From: Nonomuraea wenchangensis
Lineage (GTDB): Bacteria; Actinomycetota; Actinomycetes; Streptosporangiales; Streptosporangiaceae
NCBI RefSeq assembly: GCF_900111685.1
Contig: NZ_FOHX01000017.1
Coordinates: 62,001-126,000 of the forward strand
Direction: 5' to 3'
DNA length: 64,000 bases
Shown here: positions 16,008 to 25,894 of the stretch, in pieces
How positions within the stretch are numbered: position 1 is the first letter of the stretch
How the letters are laid out: every line of letters begins with the position of its first letter
The notes under the pieces: model-generated
What the model was told of the DNA's origin: nothing
Database searches by the model: none
Seen by the model: only the letters and a program-made list of their open reading frames with translations
Translations under genes and position numbers: made by a program

Positions 16008-16955
16008 ATGGGGTTCATGCCTGACTCTCGGCGCGGTGTGCTGTACGGAATCGCCGCCTACACCATGTGGGGCCTCTTCCCCCTCTACTGGCCTCTCCTC
16101 AAGCCCTCCGGCGCCGTGGAGATCCTCGCCCACCGGATGGTGTGGTCGCTGGTGTCCGTTCTCGCGGTGCTCGCCGTCCGCCGCCACTGGTCCTGGTTCA
16201 GGGAGCTGGCCCGGCAGCCGCGCAAGCTCGTCCTGCTCACGCTGGCCGCGATCACGGTCACGATCAACTGGGGCACCTACATCTACGCCGTCAACAGCGG
16301 CCACGTCGTGGAGACCGCGCTCGGCTACTTCATCAACCCCCTCGTCAGCGTGCTGTTCGGGGTGGTGCTGCTGCGCGAGCGGCTGCGTCCGCTGCAGTGG
16401 ACGGCGGTCGGGTTCGGGGCGCTGGCGGTGGTGGTGCTGACCTTCGACTACGGCCGGCTGCCGTGGGTCGCGCTCGTGCTGGCCGTGAGCTTCGGCATCT
16501 ACGGGCTGGTGAAGAAGAAGGCGAACGTCGAGGCCACCGAGAGCCTGACGATCGAGACGCTGGTGCTGCTGCTGCCCGCGCTCGGCTATCTGTTCTTCCT
16601 GCAGGCGAGCGGGGAGTCGACGTTCCCGGGGCAGGGATGGGGGCACGCGGCGCTGCTGGTCGGGGCCGGGCTCGTCACGGCGGTGCCGCTGCTCTGCTTC
16701 GGCGTGGCGGCGATCAGGGTGCCGCTCAGCACGATCGGGCTGTTGCAGTACATCGCGCCGATCCTGCAGTTCGCGTGCGGGGTGCTGATCGCCAAGGAGG
16801 TCATGCCGTCCAGCCGGTGGATCGGGTTCTCGATCGTGTGGCTGGCCCTGGCGATCTTCACGTACGACAGCCTCAGGACGGCTCGCCAGGCCGCCCGGGT
16901 GCGCAGGAGCGCGGCCTCAGCCGGAACGCCGGACCACGTAGTCGCACAGAGCTAG
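16008..16955 (+). CDS. rarD: RarD-like transporter, EamA/DMT superfamily
   Basis: 315 residues (or 312 from ATG 16017, which fits the usual RarD start better). Ten membrane segments can be counted. The N-terminus RRGVLYGIAAYTMWGLFPLYW and the EILAHRMVWS motif are typical of RarD, named from chloramphenicol sensitivity but of uncertain substrate. The last 39 nt run into the 3' end of the convergent polyprenyl synthase gene. Divergent from msrA with a 148-nt gap. Confidence 0.88.
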   Translation: MGFMPDSRRGVLYGIAAYTMWGLFPLYWPLLKPSGAVEILAHRMVWSLVSVLAVLAVRRHWSWFRELARQPRKLVLLTLAAITVTINWGTYIYAVNSGHVVETALGYFINPLVSVLFGVVLLRERLRPLQWTAVGFGALAVVVLTFDYGRLPWVALVLAVSFGIYGLVKKKANVEATESLTIETLVLLLPALGYLFFLQASGESTFPGQGWGHAALLVGAGLVTAVPLLCFGVAAIRVPLSTIGLLQYIAPILQFACGVLIAKEVMPSSRWIGFSIVWLALAIFTYDSLRTARQAARVRRSAASAGTPDHVVAQS

Positions 16956-17906
16956 GAACGCCTCCCGGGCCGGGATGTCCGGCAGGCCGGAGATGTCATC
17001 CCGCGCCCGGTCCACCCACGCCTCCAGCTCCGCCCGCGACCGCGCCATGGCGGGGTCGGCGCGCAGCAGCTCCAGGGCCTCCTCGACGTCCTCCTCGGCC
17101 ACCGGACCCGACAGCAGCGCGGTCAGGCGCGGGGAGTCACCGGCGGCCAGCGCGTAGAGGACGGGCAGGGTCTTGATGCCCTCTCGCAGGTCGGTGCCGG
17201 GCGTCTTGCCCGACTGCGCGCCGGAGGAGGCGACGTCGAGCAGGTCGTCGCCGAGCTGCCAGGCCACGCCGATCGCCTCGCAGGCGCGGCTCAGCCGCTC
17301 CTCCACGTCGGCGGGGGCGCCGGACAGCAGCGCGCCGAACCGGCCGGAGGCGGCGATGAGGGAGCCGGTCTTGTCGGCGAGCACGTTGAGGTAGTGCGCG
17401 ATCGGGTCCTCGCCGTCGCGCGGGCCCACGGTCTCGCGGATCTGGCCGCGGACCAGGCGGGAGAACGTCTGGGCCTGGATGCGGATCAGCTCGGGGCCGA
17501 GGTCCGCGAGCAGGTCGCTGGCCTGGGCGAAAAGGTAGTCGCCGGTCAGGATGGCCACGGTGTTGTCCCACCGGGCGTTCGCCGACGGGGAGCCCCGGCG
17601 CACCGGGGCCTCGTCCATGACGTCGTCGTGGTAGAGCGAGCCGAGGTGGGTCAGCTCGATGACCACCGCGCCGGGCACCACGCCCGGCGCGGACGGATCA
17701 CCGAACTGGGCGGCCAGCAACACCATCAGCGTACGGAACCGCTTGCCGCCCGCCTCGATGAGGTGCTTGGACGCCTCCGTGACGAAGGCGTCCTCGCTCT
17801 CCACCGACGAGCGCAGGAGCTTCTCGACCGCGGCCAGTCCGTTGGCCACGTCCTGCGCCAACCGCTCGTCCTCAATGGGAAGGTCAACCACGGGTGGCGC
17901 AGACAT
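16917..17906 (-). CDS. Polyprenyl (heptaprenyl-type) diphosphate synthase
   Basis: 329 residues of the all-helical trans-prenyltransferase fold. The first aspartate-rich motif is DDVMD (in HLGSLYHDDVMDEAPVRRG) and the second is DDLLD (WQLGDDLLDVASS); the GGKRFR substrate lysine motif lies near residue 54. It adds isopentenyl units to build the long side chain of menaquinone. It starts 11 nt after nuoN and closes the menJ-nuo transcription unit, linking quinone supply to complex I. Chain length cannot be read with certainty. Confidence 0.93.
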   Translation of the reverse strand: MSAPPVVDLPIEDERLAQDVANGLAAVEKLLRSSVESEDAFVTEASKHLIEAGGKRFRTLMVLLAAQFGDPSAPGVVPGAVVIELTHLGSLYHDDVMDEAPVRRGSPSANARWDNTVAILTGDYLFAQASDLLADLGPELIRIQAQTFSRLVRGQIRETVGPRDGEDPIAHYLNVLADKTGSLIAASGRFGALLSGAPADVEERLSRACEAIGVAWQLGDDLLDVASSGAQSGKTPGTDLREGIKTLPVLYALAAGDSPRLTALLSGPVAEEDVEEALELLRADPAMARSRAELEAWVDRARDDISGLPDIPAREAFLALCDYVVRRSG

Positions 17907-17917
17907 AGAGATTCCCC

Positions 17918-19510
17918 TTATCTAATGAACAGGCTGCTAGCAGCGTCGTTGGCGATACCGAGCACGGACTCCGGGTAGAGCCCAACTCCTACGGTAACCA
18001 GCAGCGAAACCGCGATGACCGCCACGGTCCCCATACTGGGGACGGCGATCGCCGGGCCGTCGGCGGCGGGCTCGCTGAAGAACATCAGCACGATCACGCG
18101 GACGTAGAAGAACGCGGCCACCGCGGAGGCGATCACGCCCACCACGACCAGGCCGACCATCCAGCCGCCGATCGGGTCGCCGGGCTGCGTGCCGCTGCTG
18201 ACCGCGGCCGCGAACACGGCGTACTTGCCGAAGAACCCGCTGGTCAGCGGGATGCCCGCGAAGGCCAGCAGGAAGAAGGCGAACGTGCCGGCGAGCATCG
18301 GGGCGCGCTTGCCGAGCCCCGCCCACCGCGACAGGTGACCGGCCTCGCCGCCCGGGTCGCGGATCAGCGTGACGACCGCGAACGCGCCGACCGTGGTGAC
18401 GCCGTAGACCGCGAGGTAGAACAGGATCGCCTTGAGCGAGACCGCGTTCTGCTCGGCGGTGCCGAAGGTCGCCATCACGCCGACGAGCAGGAAGCCCGCG
18501 TGCGCGACCGACGAGTAGGCCAGCATCCGCTTGATCTCGGTCTGCGTGATCGCCAGCACCGAGCCGACGATCATGGTCAGCGCCGCGATGACCCAGATGA
18601 CCGGACGCCAGTCCCAGTCGAGGTTGCCGAGGCCGACCCAGAACACCCGCAGCACCGCGCCCACGGCCGCGACCAGCGTGCCGGAGGCCATGAGGGCGGT
18701 GATCGGGGTCGGGGCGCCCTGGTAGACGTCCGGCTTCCACGCCTGGAACGGCGCCGCGCCGATCTTGAAGAGCAGGCCAACGCCGAGCATGGAGAGCCCG
18801 ATGAGCAGCAGCGGGTCGAGCCCGGACCCGGCCGACAGCGCGTGGTTGATGCCGGACAGCGAGACGGTGCCCGCGAACCCGTAGACCATGGCGGTGCCGT
18901 ACAGGAAGAACGCCGAGGAGAACGCGCCGAGCAGGAAGTACTTCATCGACGCCTCCTGCGACAGCAGGCGGCGCCGGCGGGCCAGGCCGCACAGCAGGTA
19001 GAGCGGCAGGGACATGACCTCAAGGGCCACGAACATCATCAGCAGGTCGTTCGCGGCCGGGAACAGCAGCATGCCGCCGACCGCGAACAGCACCAGCGGG
19101 TAGACCTCGGTGTGGCCGGAGCCGTTGTCGACGGACTCGGCGCCCTCCTCGTCGGCGCTGCCCGGCACGCTCGCGGCCGAGGCGACGAAGTGTCCCTCGT
19201 CGTTGACGAGCAGCACGCACACGAACGACAGGACGAGGATGACGCCCCAGAGGAACAGCGACGGGCCGTCCACGGCCAGCGCCCCCATGGCGGAGGGGGC
19301 GGTGGACACCTGGCCGCGCAGCACCTGCACCAGCACCAGCGCGAACGCACCGGCCAGGCTCAGCAGGGTGAGCGGCACGTGGATGGACTTGCGCAGGTAG
19401 CGCGGCGCGAACGCCTCGACGAGCACGCCGATGATGGCCGCGCCGAACACGATCAGCAGCGGCGCCAGGGTGCCGTACTCGATCGTGGGTGCGTCAATGG
19501 CGGGGTTCAC
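17918..19510 (-). CDS. nuoN: NADH-quinone oxidoreductase subunit N
   Basis: 530 residues, GTG start overlapping the nuoM stop (GTGA). About 14 membrane helices of the Mrp antiporter type form one of the three proton channels of complex I. Segments such as LFKIGAAPFQAWKPDVYQGAPTP and KRMLAYSSVAHAGFLLVG carry the conserved channel lysines and helix breaks. It is the last nuo gene and ends 11 nt before the polyprenyl synthase. Confidence 0.97.
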   Translation of the reverse strand: MNPAIDAPTIEYGTLAPLLIVFGAAIIGVLVEAFAPRYLRKSIHVPLTLLSLAGAFALVLVQVLRGQVSTAPSAMGALAVDGPSLFLWGVILVLSFVCVLLVNDEGHFVASAASVPGSADEEGAESVDNGSGHTEVYPLVLFAVGGMLLFPAANDLLMMFVALEVMSLPLYLLCGLARRRRLLSQEASMKYFLLGAFSSAFFLYGTAMVYGFAGTVSLSGINHALSAGSGLDPLLLIGLSMLGVGLLFKIGAAPFQAWKPDVYQGAPTPITALMASGTLVAAVGAVLRVFWVGLGNLDWDWRPVIWVIAALTMIVGSVLAITQTEIKRMLAYSSVAHAGFLLVGVMATFGTAEQNAVSLKAILFYLAVYGVTTVGAFAVVTLIRDPGGEAGHLSRWAGLGKRAPMLAGTFAFFLLAFAGIPLTSGFFGKYAVFAAAVSSGTQPGDPIGGWMVGLVVVGVIASAVAAFFYVRVIVLMFFSEPAADGPAIAVPSMGTVAVIAVSLLVTVGVGLYPESVLGIANDAASSLFIR

Positions 19511-21066
19511 TGACCTGTCCCCTTCTCAGCGATGGTGGAGACCGGCACCTGCACGTTGGTCAGCGTCTGGTGCACGGACGGGTTGATCACGTCGAGCAGC
19601 GGCTTCGGGAAGAAGCCGAACCCGATGATCAGCGCGACGAGCGGGGCCAGGACCACGATCTCGCGGACGTTGAGGTCCTTGAACGCCTTGACCGGCTCGG
19701 CCGTCGGGCCGTTGATGGTCCGCTGCACCATCCACAGGATGTAGACGGCCGCGAGGATGACGGCGATCGCCGAGATCACGGCGGCGACGGTCAGGGCGCC
19801 GGAGCCGTGGGCCTGGCTCTCGTACGTCCCGATCATGACCATGAACTCACTGACGAAGGACGACAGGCCCGGCAGCGAGAGCCCGGCGAGACCGGCGACC
19901 AGGAAGAAGCCGGCCAGCACCGGGGCCACCCGCTGCACGCCGCCGTAGTCGCTGATGAACGGCGACCCGCGGCGCGCGATGAGGAAGCCCGCCGCCAGGA
20001 ACAGCGCGCCGGTGGCGAAGCCGTGGTTGACCATGTAGAGGGCGGCGCCGGCCGACGCCGTCGACGACATGGCGAACACGCCCAGCACGATGAAGCCGAA
20101 GTGCGAGATCGACGTGTACGCGATGAGGCGCTTCATGTCGGTCTGCCCGATGGCCACGATCGCGCCATAGATGATGCTGATGACCGCCAGCACCACGATC
20201 GGCATCGTGAACGCCTTGGCGGCGTCGGGGAACAGCTCCAGGCAGAAGCGCAGCATGCCGAACGTGCCGACCTTGTCGAGCACGCCGACCAGCAGCACCG
20301 CGGCGCCGGCCGGAGCCTGGGCCGCCGCGTCGGGCAGCCAGGTGTGCACCGGCCACAGCGGCGCCTTGATGGCGAAGGCGATGAAGAAGCCGCCGAACAG
20401 CCACTTCTGTGTCGTCGGGTCCTGGATGGCCCCGACGAGCTCCGGGAACATGAACGTGGACTTGCCGGCCACGACGTAGAGCCCGATGACCGCGACCAGC
20501 ATGAGCAGGCCGCCGAAGAGCGAGTACAGCAGGAACTTCACGGCCGCGTACGACCGCTGGGCGCCGCCGTACGACCCGATCATGAAGTACATCGGGATGA
20601 GCATGGCCTCGAAGAACACGTAGAAGAGGAAGATGTCGGTCGCCGCGAAGACGCCGATCATCATCGTCTCCAGCACCAGCAGCAGGGAGAAGTACGTCTT
20701 CACCGACCGCTTGGGCGTGATGAGCGTGCCGTCGGCGGTCTTCACGCCGTCGGCGTCGTGCCAGGAGGCCAGCACCACGATCGGCACCAGCACCGCCGAC
20801 AGCGCGATGAGCACGAGTGCCACGCCGTCGACGCCGACCCCGAACTTCACGCCGAAGCTCGGGATCCAGTTGTAGGCGGCGGTGAACTGGAAGCGGTCGC
20901 CGTCGGGGTCGAACCCGGCCGCCATGACGCCCGTGAGCACCAGCACCACCAGCGAGACCAGCAGCGTGACCTGCTTGGCCAGCTTGTCGCTGCCCTTGGG
21001 AAGCAGGGCCACCACGATGGCGCCCACCACGGGCACCGCCATGAGTATCGGAAGCCAGGGTGACAT
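19507..21066 (-). CDS. nuoM: NADH-quinone oxidoreductase subunit M
   Basis: 519 residues from ATG 21066 (MSPWLPILMAVP), which shares one base with the nuoL stop; the frame is open further upstream only because it shadows nuoL. Antiporter-like membrane subunit with the LLYSLFGGLLMLVAVIGLY, FIAFAIKAPLWPVHTWLPDAAAQAP and KRLIAYTSISHFGFIVLG segments, including the lysine and glutamate positions needed for proton pumping. Confidence 0.97.
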   Translation of the reverse strand: MSPWLPILMAVPVVGAIVVALLPKGSDKLAKQVTLLVSLVVLVLTGVMAAGFDPDGDRFQFTAAYNWIPSFGVKFGVGVDGVALVLIALSAVLVPIVVLASWHDADGVKTADGTLITPKRSVKTYFSLLLVLETMMIGVFAATDIFLFYVFFEAMLIPMYFMIGSYGGAQRSYAAVKFLLYSLFGGLLMLVAVIGLYVVAGKSTFMFPELVGAIQDPTTQKWLFGGFFIAFAIKAPLWPVHTWLPDAAAQAPAGAAVLLVGVLDKVGTFGMLRFCLELFPDAAKAFTMPIVVLAVISIIYGAIVAIGQTDMKRLIAYTSISHFGFIVLGVFAMSSTASAGAALYMVNHGFATGALFLAAGFLIARRGSPFISDYGGVQRVAPVLAGFFLVAGLAGLSLPGLSSFVSEFMVMIGTYESQAHGSGALTVAAVISAIAVILAAVYILWMVQRTINGPTAEPVKAFKDLNVREIVVLAPLVALIIGFGFFPKPLLDVINPSVHQTLTNVQVPVSTIAEKGTGQ

Positions 21067-22985
21067 CAGATGGTCCCAACGAGGAGCAGGGCGCCGGTCA
21101 GCAGGGCGGCACCGATGAAGATGGACAACGCGTACGTCCTGGCGAAGCCCGTCTGGATCCGCCGGAGGCGGCCGGAACTGCCGCCGATGCCGGCGGCCAG
21201 GCCGTTGACCAGGCCGTCGATGCCGCGGTTGTCGAAGAACACCGCGAGGCGGGTCAGCCACTGGCCGGGACGCATGAACAGCGACTCGTTGATCGCGTCG
21301 CCGTAGAGGTCACGGCGGGCGAACGTGGTGAGGAACGAGCCGCGCGGCTGCACGGCGGGCACCTCGGCCCGGCCGTAGCGCATCCAGGCGAAGACTGCGC
21401 CGACCGCGACGAGCGCGAGCGTGACCAGACCCGGAGTGGTGAACGGGTTGAACTTCGGCGCTTCGGCCGCCGAGCCGCCCACCGACGGGATCAGGAAGTC
21501 GTACAGCGTCCCGCCCAGCACCAGCCACGCGCCGAGGCCCAGCGCGCCCAGCGACAGCACCATGAGCGGCACCGTCATGACGGCCGGGGACTCGTGCGGG
21601 TGGGCGTCGTCCGCCCACCGCTTCTGCCCGAAGAAGGTCATGAAGACCATCCGGGACATGTAGAAGCCGGTGATGCCCGCGCCGAGCACGGCCAGCCAGC
21701 CGAGGACCGGCGCGTGGTGCACCGCGGTCTCGATGATGCCGTCCTTGGTGAAGTAGCCGGACAGCAGCGGGAAGCCGATGATCGCGAGGTAGCCGATGAA
21801 GAACGTGACGAACGTGATCGGCATGAACTTCCGCAGACCGCCGTACTTCCGCATGTTCACCTCGTCGTTCATGCCGTGCATGACCGAGCCGGCGCCGAGG
21901 AAGAGGTCGGCCTTGAAGAAACCGTGCGTGATGAGGTGGCCGATGGCGAAGGCGTAGCCCGCCGGGCCGAGGCCCGCGCCGAGCATCATGTAGCCGATCT
22001 GCGACATGGTCGAGCCGGCCAGGCCCTTCTTGATGTCGTCCTTCGCGCAACCGATGATGGCACCGGCGAGCAGCGTGGCCGCACCGACGATGGTGACGGC
22101 GAGCGCCGCCCCCGAGCCCTCGGGGAAGAAGAACGCGCCGGAGCGGACCACCAGGTAGACGCCCGCGGTGACCATGGTCGCGGCGTGGATGAGGGCCGAG
22201 ACCGGGGTCGGGCCCTCCATCGCGTCGAGGAGCCAGGACTGCAGCGGGAGCTGGGCGGACTTGCCGCACGCGCCGAGCAGCAGCAGCAGGCCGATGGCGA
22301 GCATGACGCCGTCGGAGGCGCCGGCTTCGCCGATCTTGCCGTAGAGGTCCTTGAAGGCGAGCGTGCCGAACGTCGTCCAGATGACGAACATGCCGACCAG
22401 CAGGCCGAAGTCGCCGACGCGGTTGACGACGAACGCCTTCTTCGCCGCGACCGCCGCCGACGGCTTGAACTGCCAGAAGCCGATGAGCAGGTAGGACGCC
22501 AGGCCGACGCCCTCCCAGCCGATGAACAGCCCGACGTAGTTGTCGGCCAGCACCAGCAGGAGCATCGCCGAGACGAACAGGTTGAGGTAGGCGAAGAACC
22601 TGCGCCGGTGCTCGTCGTGCGCCATGTAGCCGATCGAGTAGATGTGGATCAGCGAGCCCACACCGGTGATCAGCAACGCGAAGCTGATCGACAGCGGGTC
22701 GATCAGCAGCCCCATCTTCAGGTCGAGGTTGGGGATGAACTCGTACAGCTCGACCGCCCGGCGCCGCTCGCTCGCACCGAACCCGATCAGCTCGAAGAAC
22801 GCCAGCACCGCCACGACGAACGAGGCGAGGGACATGGCCACGCCCAGCAGATGGCCCCAGCGGTCGGTCAGCTTGTTGAACACCAGCAGGATGAACGCCC
22901 CGACCAGCGGGAAGGCGATCATCAGCCAGGCGTTGCCGATCACGCCGCCGGTGTGCTGGGTGATCTGAGCGATTTCAGACTCCAC
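21066..22985 (-). CDS. nuoL: NADH-quinone oxidoreductase subunit L
   Basis: 639 residues, GTG start with GAGGTGA upstream. The largest antiporter-like subunit: GWEGVGLASYLLIGFW, KSAQLPLQSWLLDAMEGPTPVSALIHAATMV and KKGLAGSTMSQIGYMMLGAG are diagnostic. The C-terminus holds the long lateral helix expected for NuoL, which couples the distal proton channels. Starts 10 nt after nuoK. Confidence 0.97.
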   Translation of the reverse strand: MESEIAQITQHTGGVIGNAWLMIAFPLVGAFILLVFNKLTDRWGHLLGVAMSLASFVVAVLAFFELIGFGASERRRAVELYEFIPNLDLKMGLLIDPLSISFALLITGVGSLIHIYSIGYMAHDEHRRRFFAYLNLFVSAMLLLVLADNYVGLFIGWEGVGLASYLLIGFWQFKPSAAVAAKKAFVVNRVGDFGLLVGMFVIWTTFGTLAFKDLYGKIGEAGASDGVMLAIGLLLLLGACGKSAQLPLQSWLLDAMEGPTPVSALIHAATMVTAGVYLVVRSGAFFFPEGSGAALAVTIVGAATLLAGAIIGCAKDDIKKGLAGSTMSQIGYMMLGAGLGPAGYAFAIGHLITHGFFKADLFLGAGSVMHGMNDEVNMRKYGGLRKFMPITFVTFFIGYLAIIGFPLLSGYFTKDGIIETAVHHAPVLGWLAVLGAGITGFYMSRMVFMTFFGQKRWADDAHPHESPAVMTVPLMVLSLGALGLGAWLVLGGTLYDFLIPSVGGSAAEAPKFNPFTTPGLVTLALVAVGAVFAWMRYGRAEVPAVQPRGSFLTTFARRDLYGDAINESLFMRPGQWLTRLAVFFDNRGIDGLVNGLAAGIGGSSGRLRRIQTGFARTYALSIFIGAALLTGALLLVGTI

Positions 22986-22995
22986 CAGTCACCTC

Positions 22996-23292
22996 TTAGT
23001 ACTTCAGCAGGTTGGCGTCGTCGACCGACGCGGACCTGCGGGTTCGGAAGATCGTCACGATGATGGCCAGGCCGACCACGACCTCGGCCGCGGCCACCAC
23101 CATCACGAAGAACGCGATGATCTGGCCTTCCAGGTTGCCGACCTGCCTGGAGAAGGTGACGAAGGCCAGGTTGCAGGCGTTGAGCATGAGCTCGACGCAC
23201 ATGAACACCACGATCGCGTTGCGCCTGATCAGCACGCCCATGGCGCCGATGGCGAACAGCAGACCGGACAGGACGAGGTAGTGCGTGGTCAC
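22996..23292 (-). CDS. nuoK: NADH-quinone oxidoreductase subunit K
   Basis: 98 residues with three membrane helices, the family size. Glutamates sit inside the second and third helices (FMCVELMLNACNLAF and AAAEVVVGLAIIV), as needed for the proton path near the quinone site. GTG start overlapping the nuoJ stop in GTGA. Confidence 0.97.
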   Translation of the reverse strand: MTTHYLVLSGLLFAIGAMGVLIRRNAIVVFMCVELMLNACNLAFVTFSRQVGNLEGQIIAFFVMVVAAAEVVVGLAIIVTIFRTRRSASVDDANLLKY

Positions 23293-24101
23293 TTGGTCAC
23301 CTCACTGCCGTGCTCGGTCGCGTCCTGCTCGGCCTCCGTGGGCGCCTCTTCCTGCTCTGCCGTGTGCTTGATGGCCTGGGCGAGCCGGGGATCGGCGGGA
23401 AGGCGGTCGTGCTCGACGTCGTAGCGGGCGATGTAGCGGTTGACGGAGGTCTCCGCCACCGACCCGTCGGGCAGCAGCGCCGGCATGTCGATGGCGTTGT
23501 TCCTGGCGTACGTGCCCGGCCCCGGCAGCGGGGACGGGTGGTCGCCCTGGAAGCGGGCCTTGGACAGGTCCTTCTGCGTCGGCTTCTCGAACAGCCGCTC
23601 GCGGTGCGTGAGCACCATCGCGGCCAGCGCCGCGGTGATGAGCAGCGCGGAGGTGATCTCGAAGGCGAACACGTACTTCGTGAACAGCAGGAGCGCGATC
23701 GAGCGGACGTAGCCGCCCGCGCCGGCGGTGGCCTGCTGCAGGCCGGCCTCCGGGGCGAAGACCGCGTTGCCGACGGCCACGACGATCAGCGTGCCGAAGC
23801 CGAGCGCCGCGATGACCGCCCAGAAGCGCTGCCCCTTGAGCGTCTCGACGAAGGAGTCGGAGGAGTCGACGCCGACGAGCATGAGCACGAACAGGAACAG
23901 CATCATGATCGCGCCGGTGTAGACGATGATCTGCACCGCGGCCAGGAACGGCGCGTCCTGCACCGCGTACAGGACCGCGAGGCTGAGCATGACCGTGCCG
24001 AGCATCAGCGCGGAGTAGACGGCCTTCCGGTTGAAGACCATGCCGAGTGCCGCGCCGACCGAGACGACGGCGAGCACCCAGAACGTGATGGTCTCACCCA
24101 T
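23289..24101 (-). CDS. nuoJ: NADH-quinone oxidoreductase subunit J
   Basis: 270 residues from ATG 24101 (MGETITFWVLAVVSVGAALGMVF), overlapping the nuoI end by 8 nt. Five membrane helices; the third carries the YTGAIMMLFLFVLML motif with its pi-bulge that couples quinone reduction to proton pumping. A soluble acidic tail of about 90 residues (rich in Glu/Asp) follows, longer than in E. coli but common in actinomycetes. Confidence 0.96.
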   Translation of the reverse strand: MGETITFWVLAVVSVGAALGMVFNRKAVYSALMLGTVMLSLAVLYAVQDAPFLAAVQIIVYTGAIMMLFLFVLMLVGVDSSDSFVETLKGQRFWAVIAALGFGTLIVVAVGNAVFAPEAGLQQATAGAGGYVRSIALLLFTKYVFAFEITSALLITAALAAMVLTHRERLFEKPTQKDLSKARFQGDHPSPLPGPGTYARNNAIDMPALLPDGSVAETSVNRYIARYDVEHDRLPADPRLAQAIKHTAEQEEAPTEAEQDATEHGSEVTK

Positions 24102-24609
24102 TGGTCCGCCCCAGCCGGTAGTAGTCCTCTTCGGTCTCACCGAGCCGCATGGGGTGCGGCGGCTGCTCCATGCCCTGGGTCAGCGGCGCGAGCAGCATCT
24201 CCTTGGTGTAGATGAGGCTCTCGCGGCTGCTGTCGGCGAGCTCGTACTCGTTGGTCATGGTGAGCGCGCGGGTCGGGCAGGCCTCGATGCAGAGGCCGCA
24301 CAGGATGCACCGCAGATAGTTGATCTGGTAGGTGCGCCCGTAGCGCTCGCCGGGCGAGAAGCGCTCCTCCTCGGTGTTGTCCGCGCCCTCGACGTAGATC
24401 GCGTCGGCGGGACACGCCCAGGCGCACAGCTCGCACCCGACGCACTTCTCCAGCCCGTCCGGCCAGCGGTTGAGCTGGTGACGCCCGTGGAAGCGCGGAG
24501 CCGTCGGCTTCTTGACCTCCGGGTAGTTGGTCGTGACGGGCTTCTTGAACATCGTGTGGAAGGTGACCCCGAAGCCCTTGACGGGGTTCAGCCAATCAGT
24601 TAGTCCCAC
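24094..24609 (-). CDS. nuoI: NADH-quinone oxidoreductase subunit I
   Basis: 171 residues from GTG 24609, overlapping the nuoH end by 14 nt with AGGAG 8 nt upstream. Two [4Fe-4S] motifs, CVGCELCAWACP and CILCGLCIEACP, hold clusters N6a and N6b that carry electrons toward the quinone site. The start fits the family N-terminus (LTDWLNPVKGFGVTF). Confidence 0.96.
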   Translation of the reverse strand: MGLTDWLNPVKGFGVTFHTMFKKPVTTNYPEVKKPTAPRFHGRHQLNRWPDGLEKCVGCELCAWACPADAIYVEGADNTEEERFSPGERYGRTYQINYLRCILCGLCIEACPTRALTMTNEYELADSSRESLIYTKEMLLAPLTQGMEQPPHPMRLGETEEDYYRLGRTNG

Positions 24610-25894
24610 TGGGAATCTCCTTGTGCTGCACCCCGTGGTAGTGCGGAAGATCGAGCGGCGGCACCGGGAAGCCACCTGCCGCGGGCTCGTTGGACAGTTG
24701 CTCGAACTCGGCGTCGACCTCGGCCTTCCTGGCCTCCTTGCGGCGCTGGTTGACGGTGTCGAACCGCATCCAGATGGCCAGCGCGCCGACCACGATGACC
24801 ACGCCGAGCGCGATCCCGATCATCCGGTTGTCCTCGTTGACCACCACGTTGCGCACCGCGGCCACGAGGAGGATCCAAGCCAGGTTGACCGGGATGAGCA
24901 CCTTCCAGCCCAGCGACATGAGCTGGTCGTAGCGCACGCGGGGCAGCGAGGCGCGCACCCACACGATGAAGCAGAAGGTCAGCACGAACTTGATGAAGAA
25001 CCACAGCACCGGCATCCAGCCGGTGTGCGCCCACGTCCAGTCCGTCGGCAGCGGGGCCCGCCAGCCGCCGAGGAACAGCGTCACGGCGATGCCGGACGCG
25101 GTGAAGGTGTGGAGGTACTCGCCCATCATGATGAGCGCGAACTTCAGCGACGAGGAGTATTCGGTCTGGAAGCCGCCGACCAGCTCGCCCTCGCCCTCGG
25201 GCAGGTCGAACGGGATGCGGGCGGCCTCACCGAACATGCAGACCACGTAGATGAGGAACGACGGGATCAGCAGCACGGCGTACCACATCTCGCCCTGCGC
25301 CTTGACGATCTCCGAGGTGGACAGCGTCCCCGCGAAGATGAACACCGCCACGAACGACAGGCCCATCGCGATCTCGTACGAGACCACCTGGGCCGCCGAG
25401 CGCAGACCGCCGAGCAGCGCGTACGGCGAGCGCGACGACCAGCCGGCCAGCACCACGCCGTAGACCGACACCGCGCCCATGGCCAGCATGAACAGCACCG
25501 CCACCGGCAGGTCGACGAGCTGCAGCGGCGTCTGGACGCCGAACAGGTTGACCATCGGCGCGAACGGCACGATCGAGAAGGCCAGGAACGCCGGGATCAC
25601 CATGATGACCGGGGCCAGAAGGTAGAGCACCTTGTCCACGGTCCGCGGGAACAGGTCCTCCTTCAGGCCCATCTTCAGTCCGTCGGCGACGGACTGCAGG
25701 AGGCCGAACTTCCCGGCCCGGTTGGGGCCGTAACGGTGCTGCATCCTGGCGATCAGCTTGCGCTCGAACCAGACGCCGAACAGGATGCCCAGCATCAGGA
25801 AGGCGAACAGCATCACGGCCTTGATGATGGTGATCCACAACGGGTCCTTGCCGAAGTCGGCAAGAGTGGGATCGGCCGCGAGAACGTGGGTCAT
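24596..25894 (-). CDS. nuoH: NADH-quinone oxidoreductase subunit H
   Basis: 432 residues; eight membrane helices that anchor the peripheral arm and form the quinone chamber. GVWFERKLIARMQHRYGPNRAGKFGLLQSVADGLK and AARIPFDLPEGEGELVGGFQTEYSS are hallmark loops. A C-terminal cytoplasmic tail of about 75 residues is longer than in proteobacteria. ATG overlaps the nuoG stop (ATGA). Confidence 0.97.
   Translation of the reverse strand: MTHVLAADPTLADFGKDPLWITIIKAVMLFAFLMLGILFGVWFERKLIARMQHRYGPNRAGKFGLLQSVADGLKMGLKEDLFPRTVDKVLYLLAPVIMVIPAFLAFSIVPFAPMVNLFGVQTPLQLVDLPVAVLFMLAMGAVSVYGVVLAGWSSRSPYALLGGLRSAAQVVSYEIAMGLSFVAVFIFAGTLSTSEIVKAQGEMWYAVLLIPSFLIYVVCMFGEAARIPFDLPEGEGELVGGFQTEYSSSLKFALIMMGEYLHTFTASGIAVTLFLGGWRAPLPTDWTWAHTGWMPVLWFFIKFVLTFCFIVWVRASLPRVRYDQLMSLGWKVLIPVNLAWILLVAAVRNVVVNEDNRMIGIALGVVIVVGALAIWMRFDTVNQRRKEARKAEVDAEFEQLSNEPAAGGFPVPPLDLPHYHGVQHKEIPSGTN

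Noticed and set aside
18335..23063. Plus-strand frames opposite nuoN, nuoM and nuoL
   Set aside because: His-, Arg- and Asp-rich translations without any domain; mirror frames of the membrane subunits.
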